NCBI GenBank assembly: GCA_025060675.1 | Contig: JANXBI010000011.1 | Coordinates: 1 to 8,994 of the forward strand | From: Candidatus Caldatribacterium sp. | GTDB lineage: Bacteria; Atribacterota; Atribacteria; Atribacterales; Caldatribacteriaceae | Direction: 5' to 3' | Length of the DNA stretch: 8,994 nucleotides | Part shown: positions 6,678 to 8,994 of the stretch, piece by piece | Layout of the letters: every line of letters begins with the position of its first letter | How positions within the stretch are numbered: the stretch's first letter is position 1 | Notes under the pieces: generated by a model | What the model was told of the DNA's origin: nothing | What the model saw: the letters and a program-made list of their open reading frames with translations, nothing else | The model's database searches: none | Translations under genes and position numbers: made by a program

Positions 6678-7433
6678 ATGCGTAACGTCCTTGGTATTCC
6701 AGAACTCGTCAGTAAGGTCGTCTCCTTAAAGGATTTGTCCCATCAGGCCCGTTGTATTCTCATTGAACTCATCTACAATGCGACCATGGTGGATGTGGAT
6801 GGGGCTTTGGTGGTTCCAGTGAGCCCCGCCCGTCTCTGTGCCAAGCTCGGTATCCATCGTCGCTCCTACACCAACTACCTCATCGAACTTCGAAACGCTG
6901 GGATTGTTACGAGGAAGTACTATCGTTATCGAAGCGTGATCTATCTCATCAATGTGAAGGCTATAGAGGAGTGGAAAGATAGTTCCCGATCCCATAACGT
7001 TACTACCGTTAAAGAAGAAATGAAAGATTCTTTTGACGTTTCTAACGTTAAAGAGGAAAGTGGAGGTGGTATTCCAGAAAGGGATGAGGTACGAGAGCCG
7101 GTTGGTGTTGGGGGTGTTGAGGGCTCCTCCTCAATCTTCATGAGGGCTTTGGAGCAGCTTAAGGTACAGGCGAAAAAGAGTGAGTGGAAGCGGAGGCTTG
7201 TGGACTCGTTGGTGGTGGAGTTCGGGGATGAGAAGAGTCGGAAGTTCTATGAGGTCCTCATTGAGAAAGTCTCCATTCGGCTGATCGATGAGGCGCGACG
7301 GATCACGATGAGCGCGTGCCGAACAAAGGAAGTCACCAATCCCGGTGGGTACTTCGTCGGTGTCTTGAAGCGACTCCTTGGTGTGGAAGGGAGGTTGTTC
7401 CTCGCTCGACTCCAGGCCGCCTATGCTCATTAA
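6678..7433 (+). CDS. Winged-helix replication initiator-like protein (lambda O / DnaD-like layout)
   Basis: A 251-aa protein with two domains. Residues about 14-95 read as a winged helix-turn-helix: SPARLCAKLGIHRRSYTNYLIELRNAGIV with the recognition helix near 61-74, then a beta wing rich in Tyr and Arg (KYYRYRSVIYLI). Residues about 98-150 are a polar, low-complexity linker that contains a 13-residue repeat (NVTTVKEE at 107, DVSNVKEE at 120). The C-terminal domain (157-251) is helical and ends with NPGGYFVGVLKRLLG (from 221), similar to the NPxxYF helix of DnaD/DnaB-type primosome proteins that contact the helicase system. Phage initiators often show this order. An origin-like repeat lies in the linker DNA. 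GGAGGTG 5 bases before the ATG supports the start. A plain transcription regulator is an alternative, but the C-terminal domain and gene context favour replication. Confidence 0.78.
   Translation: MRNVLGIPELVSKVVSLKDLSHQARCILIELIYNATMVDVDGALVVPVSPARLCAKLGIHRRSYTNYLIELRNAGIVTRKYYRYRSVIYLINVKAIEEWKDSSRSHNVTTVKEEMKDSFDVSNVKEESGGGIPERDEVREPVGVGGVEGSSSIFMRALEQLKVQAKKSEWKRRLVDSLVVEFGDEKSRKFYEVLIEKVSIRLIDEARRITMSACRTKEVTNPGGYFVGVLKRLLGVEGRLFLARLQAAYAH
6920..7060. other. Candidate replication origin inside the initiator gene
   Basis: This stretch is visibly richer in A/T than the rest of the gene. It carries several copies of a CTAnCGTTAnnGARG-like site: 6920-6934, 7003-7017 and 7042-7056. TAACGTTA palindromes lie at 6995-7002 and 7043-7050, and GATC sites at 6938 and 6988. 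Iterons plus an A/T-rich segment in the linker DNA of an initiator gene match the known lambda O/ori plan. No experiment or skew calculation supports it here, so it is inference from the pattern. Confidence 0.5.
6996..7059 (+). repeat. Pair of 25-bp imperfect direct repeats (iteron-like)
   Basis: The copies are 6996-7020 and 7035-7059, 39 bases apart start to start (13 codons, in frame), with 21 of 25 bases identical. Each holds two CGTT cores spaced 9 bases apart (6998 and 7007; 7037 and 7046) followed by AAAGARGAAA. The first copy begins inside one TAACGTTA palindrome and the second contains the other. In protein they give NVTTVKEE and DVSNVKEE. Confidence 0.8.
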
Positions 7434-8037
7434 ACTCCTTCGAGTTGACAAACTCAACCAGAAAGACCTACGTCATCGGTTCATCGTCCCGTGGGAGGCG
7501 GTGATGAACCCGATATTCCCCTACCTCATGCGGGATATGGTCCTTGCCACGTCCTTTGGCCACCTGAACACCGCAGAGCTCCAGAGGGTCATCCAGTACG
7601 TGACGGACCTTTCGACCCTCCTTGATTTCGCCAAACGAACCAAACCACTCTCCTTCTACCTCTCCGATCACGTCCTCATCCGTCCTTCCGTCCTCTTCTC
7701 CATCCTCAGACGAGTCGGTAGGACAAGGTACGATGTCCTCGTGTACCGACTCTCTCCCATTGAGGCGAAGATCTTCAGTGGACTCTCCGTCGTCACCTCT
7801 GGGAATGGTGGCTTCACGATTCGTATGGTGACGAAGGTGGTGCGAGGGTTCCTTGTGGTGGAACTCTCCGGCGTCCAAGTGTCTGAGGAACCCGTCCTTG
7901 CGGTTGCCAACCACGTATGGTACCAACACCCAAACCTCACCCTTGACATGCACTACACGAGCTGGAAGATGAAAGAGCTCCTCTCCTGGTACGCGCAGTT
8001 CAAGAAGGGGAATGGGACAAGACCACGAGATTCTTAG
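7423..8037 (+). CDS. Unrecognised 204-aa protein downstream of the initiator
   Basis: I do not recognise the family. The ATG at 7423 overlaps the initiator stop by 11 bases and has only a weak CAGG site. An in-frame ATG at 7504 has a much better site (GGGAGG, 7493-7498, 5 bases upstream) and would give 177 aa. The frame between the two starts shows normal coding codons, so I prefer the longer form but am unsure. The protein is basic, starting with an Arg/Lys-rich helix-like region, and about residues 105-165 alternate hydrophobic residues as in beta strands (SGLSVVTSGNGGFTIRMVTKVVRGFLVVELSGVQV). No metal or nucleotide motifs are seen. Its stop (TAG, 8035-8037) overlaps the stop of the convergent methylase gene, leaving no room for a terminator. 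A link to replication is only inferred from its position after the initiator. Confidence 0.8.
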   Translation: MLIKLLRVDKLNQKDLRHRFIVPWEAVMNPIFPYLMRDMVLATSFGHLNTAELQRVIQYVTDLSTLLDFAKRTKPLSFYLSDHVLIRPSVLFSILRRVGRTRYDVLVYRLSPIEAKIFSGLSVVTSGNGGFTIRMVTKVVRGFLVVELSGVQVSEEPVLAVANHVWYQHPNLTLDMHYTSWKMKELLSWYAQFKKGNGTRPRDS

Positions 8038-8927
8038 TGTGGGAAAAGAGAGGGGAGCCGTTCCAATGTCTTTGGTGAGATCCAGACGCTCTCAACCCGT
8101 GGGACGCGTTGCTTTGCCGCTCCCTTTCCTAGGATCTTGCTCACCCGTGTCCTTCCTGCGGCGGGAGCGCAGGTTTGGAAGTCCAACCTCTGCCACCCTG
8201 CTTCCTCTAAGGTCTCATAGAGAGGATGGACGTATCCTGAGACAACAGCCATTCCCTTGAGGTTGAGGAGGATCTTGATGAGGTCTTCATGGTCTGCGAC
8301 GGAAGTCGCGAAGCGGTAGTACTTGTCGGCGTTCTCGATGAGGTATGGTGGGTCGCAGTAGAAGAATGTTTCTGGGGAGTCGTACATGATGAGGATCTCT
8401 CGGAAGTCCCGTTCCTCGATGATAACCCCCTCCAGTCGCTTGTGGATGTCTGGGAGGCGGTTGAGGGCACTGATCCACCGAGCGCAGGATTGGGACATTT
8501 TCTCTTGTTTCCCACTGGTTGCGAAGACGGAGAATCCCCAACTTGGACCGCACGTTCTCCCTGAGAAGGTGAATCGCATCGTCACGAAGAATCGATAAGC
8601 CTTCTCCACCTCATCCTCACAATGTTCCCAATTCGATCGGACGTTATGGAACTCCTCGCGGCTGTATGTGGTGAGATAAGCTTTCCGGTAGAATTCGTAG
8701 AATTTCACGGGATCCTGGAGAACACGGAACAGGGTGGTAAGTCCTGGGTGGATATCGTTGTACACCTCAACCTTCGATCGTTCCTTGGCAAAGAGGAGCG
8801 CCGCACTCCCTCCAAACGGTTCAACGTAGGTGGTGTGGGTTGGGATAAGGGGCAAGAGTTGATTAAGGTAGATGCTCTTTCCCCCAACGTACGCGAATGG
8901 TGGCTTGAGGATAGTTTTCGTCCACAT
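8034..8927 (-). CDS. D12-class DNA adenine-N6 methyltransferase (Dam-like)
   Basis: Transfers a methyl group from S-adenosylmethionine to adenine N6 in a short target sequence. The 297-aa protein shows the class order: motif X KPPFAYVGGKS (8-18), motif I YVEPFGGSAALLFA (34-47), the ND pair N57-D58, a target-recognition region about 80-170, the catalytic motif IV DPPY (192-195) within TFFYCDPPYLIENADKYY, and the C-terminal ESVWISP element. All appear intact and the length is usual. Dam itself methylates GATC, which is common in this window, but specificity cannot be read from sequence. It is the only minus-strand gene and converges on the previous gene with overlapping stops. It may mark element DNA against host restriction or regulate replication. 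A lone methylase without a nuclease next to it suggests an orphan enzyme, though neighbours to the right are unseen. Confidence 0.95.
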   Translation of the reverse strand: MWTKTILKPPFAYVGGKSIYLNQLLPLIPTHTTYVEPFGGSAALLFAKERSKVEVYNDIHPGLTTLFRVLQDPVKFYEFYRKAYLTTYSREEFHNVRSNWEHCEDEVEKAYRFFVTMRFTFSGRTCGPSWGFSVFATSGKQEKMSQSCARWISALNRLPDIHKRLEGVIIEERDFREILIMYDSPETFFYCDPPYLIENADKYYRFATSVADHEDLIKILLNLKGMAVVSGYVHPLYETLEEAGWQRLDFQTCAPAAGRTRVSKILGKGAAKQRVPRVESVWISPKTLERLPSLFPH

Positions 8928-8994
8928 TGGAGTGTCGCCTTTCCTCCTTTCTAGATGAGCTGTTCCTTCCTACAGGAACTCTGGAATTTTGGAC
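8928..8994. other. Partial intergenic leader upstream of the methylase
   Basis: The 67 bases hold the methylase ribosome site and a small inverted repeat, GTTCCT (8962-8967) and AGGAAC (8974-8979), with a 6-base loop. The hairpin has no U-tract, so it is not a terminator. It could be an operator or a leader structure. No gene is seen. Confidence 0.35.
8938..8950 (-). promoter_or_regulatory. Ribosome binding site region of the methylase gene
   Basis: On the minus strand AAAGGAGGAAAGG precedes the start. The best core GGAGG (8943-8947) is 15 bases from the ATG, longer than usual, while the second AAAGG (8938-8942) is 10 bases away. No earlier in-frame start fits better. No clear promoter is visible between here and the window edge, so transcription probably starts at or beyond 8994. 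Confidence 0.55.

Noticed and set aside
7468..7953. A 161-codon minus-strand frame opposite the gene at 7423-8037
   Set aside because: No ribosome site, a shadow-like Glu/His/Val-rich composition, and the plus-strand frame continues the operon.
8962..8979. Inverted repeat GTTCCT/AGGAAC as a terminator
   Set aside because: The stem is only 6 bp and neither strand has a U-tract after it.
1..8994. tRNA genes, CRISPR arrays, insertion sequences, integrase or attachment sites
   Set aside because: I looked for cloverleaf-like segments, regularly spaced repeats, transposase motifs and long terminal inverted repeats and saw none.

Overview
The window looks like the DNA-replication module of a double-stranded DNA bacteriophage, prophage or similar mobile element of a bacterium. 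The reasons are a compact block of replication genes with overlapping ends, bacterial Shine-Dalgarno sites (AGGAGG type), sigma70-like promoters, and a phage-style DNA adenine methylase. Base composition is moderate to slightly GC-rich, with a strong preference for C-ending codons (CTC, ACC, TTC, AAC). I cannot name the host. A Firmicute or a thermophile would fit, but nothing seen decides this.

Layout. A promoter (TTGACA-N18-TAAAAT) at 5-34 drives a rightward operon: an unrecognised 279-aa protein (75-914), a small unrecognised protein (895-1356), a DnaB-family replicative helicase (1350-2642) and a DnaG-type zinc/Toprim primase (2608-3621). A second, near-consensus promoter (3627-3655) with an A/T-rich upstream tract starts just ahead of a large fusion polymerase (3672-6245). 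That protein has an N-terminal family-4-like uracil-DNA glycosylase domain, a 3'-5' proofreading exonuclease and a family A polymerase. It is coupled by an ATGA overlap to a small helical protein of unknown role (6242-6556). A strong hairpin terminator follows at 6586-6614. Beyond it, a third, weaker promoter precedes a winged-helix initiator-like protein (6678-7433) and an unrecognised 204-aa protein (7423-8037). A D12-class DNA adenine methylase lies on the opposite strand (8034-8927) and converges on the last gene, with overlapping stop codons.

How they work together. Initiator, helicase, primase and polymerase together form most of a self-sufficient replisome. The most interesting feature is inside the initiator gene. 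The DNA for the linker between its winged-helix and C-terminal domains holds an in-frame 25-bp imperfect direct repeat with TAACGTTA palindromes, in a locally A/T-rich stretch. This resembles the lambda arrangement, where the origin iterons lie inside gene O, so it is the best candidate for the replication origin. The terminator at 6586-6614 has its better U-tract on the leftward side. It may therefore mainly stop methylase transcripts that would run antisense through the initiator gene. No tRNA, rRNA, CRISPR array, insertion sequence or integrase is visible, and no stretch over 300 bases lacks a gene.
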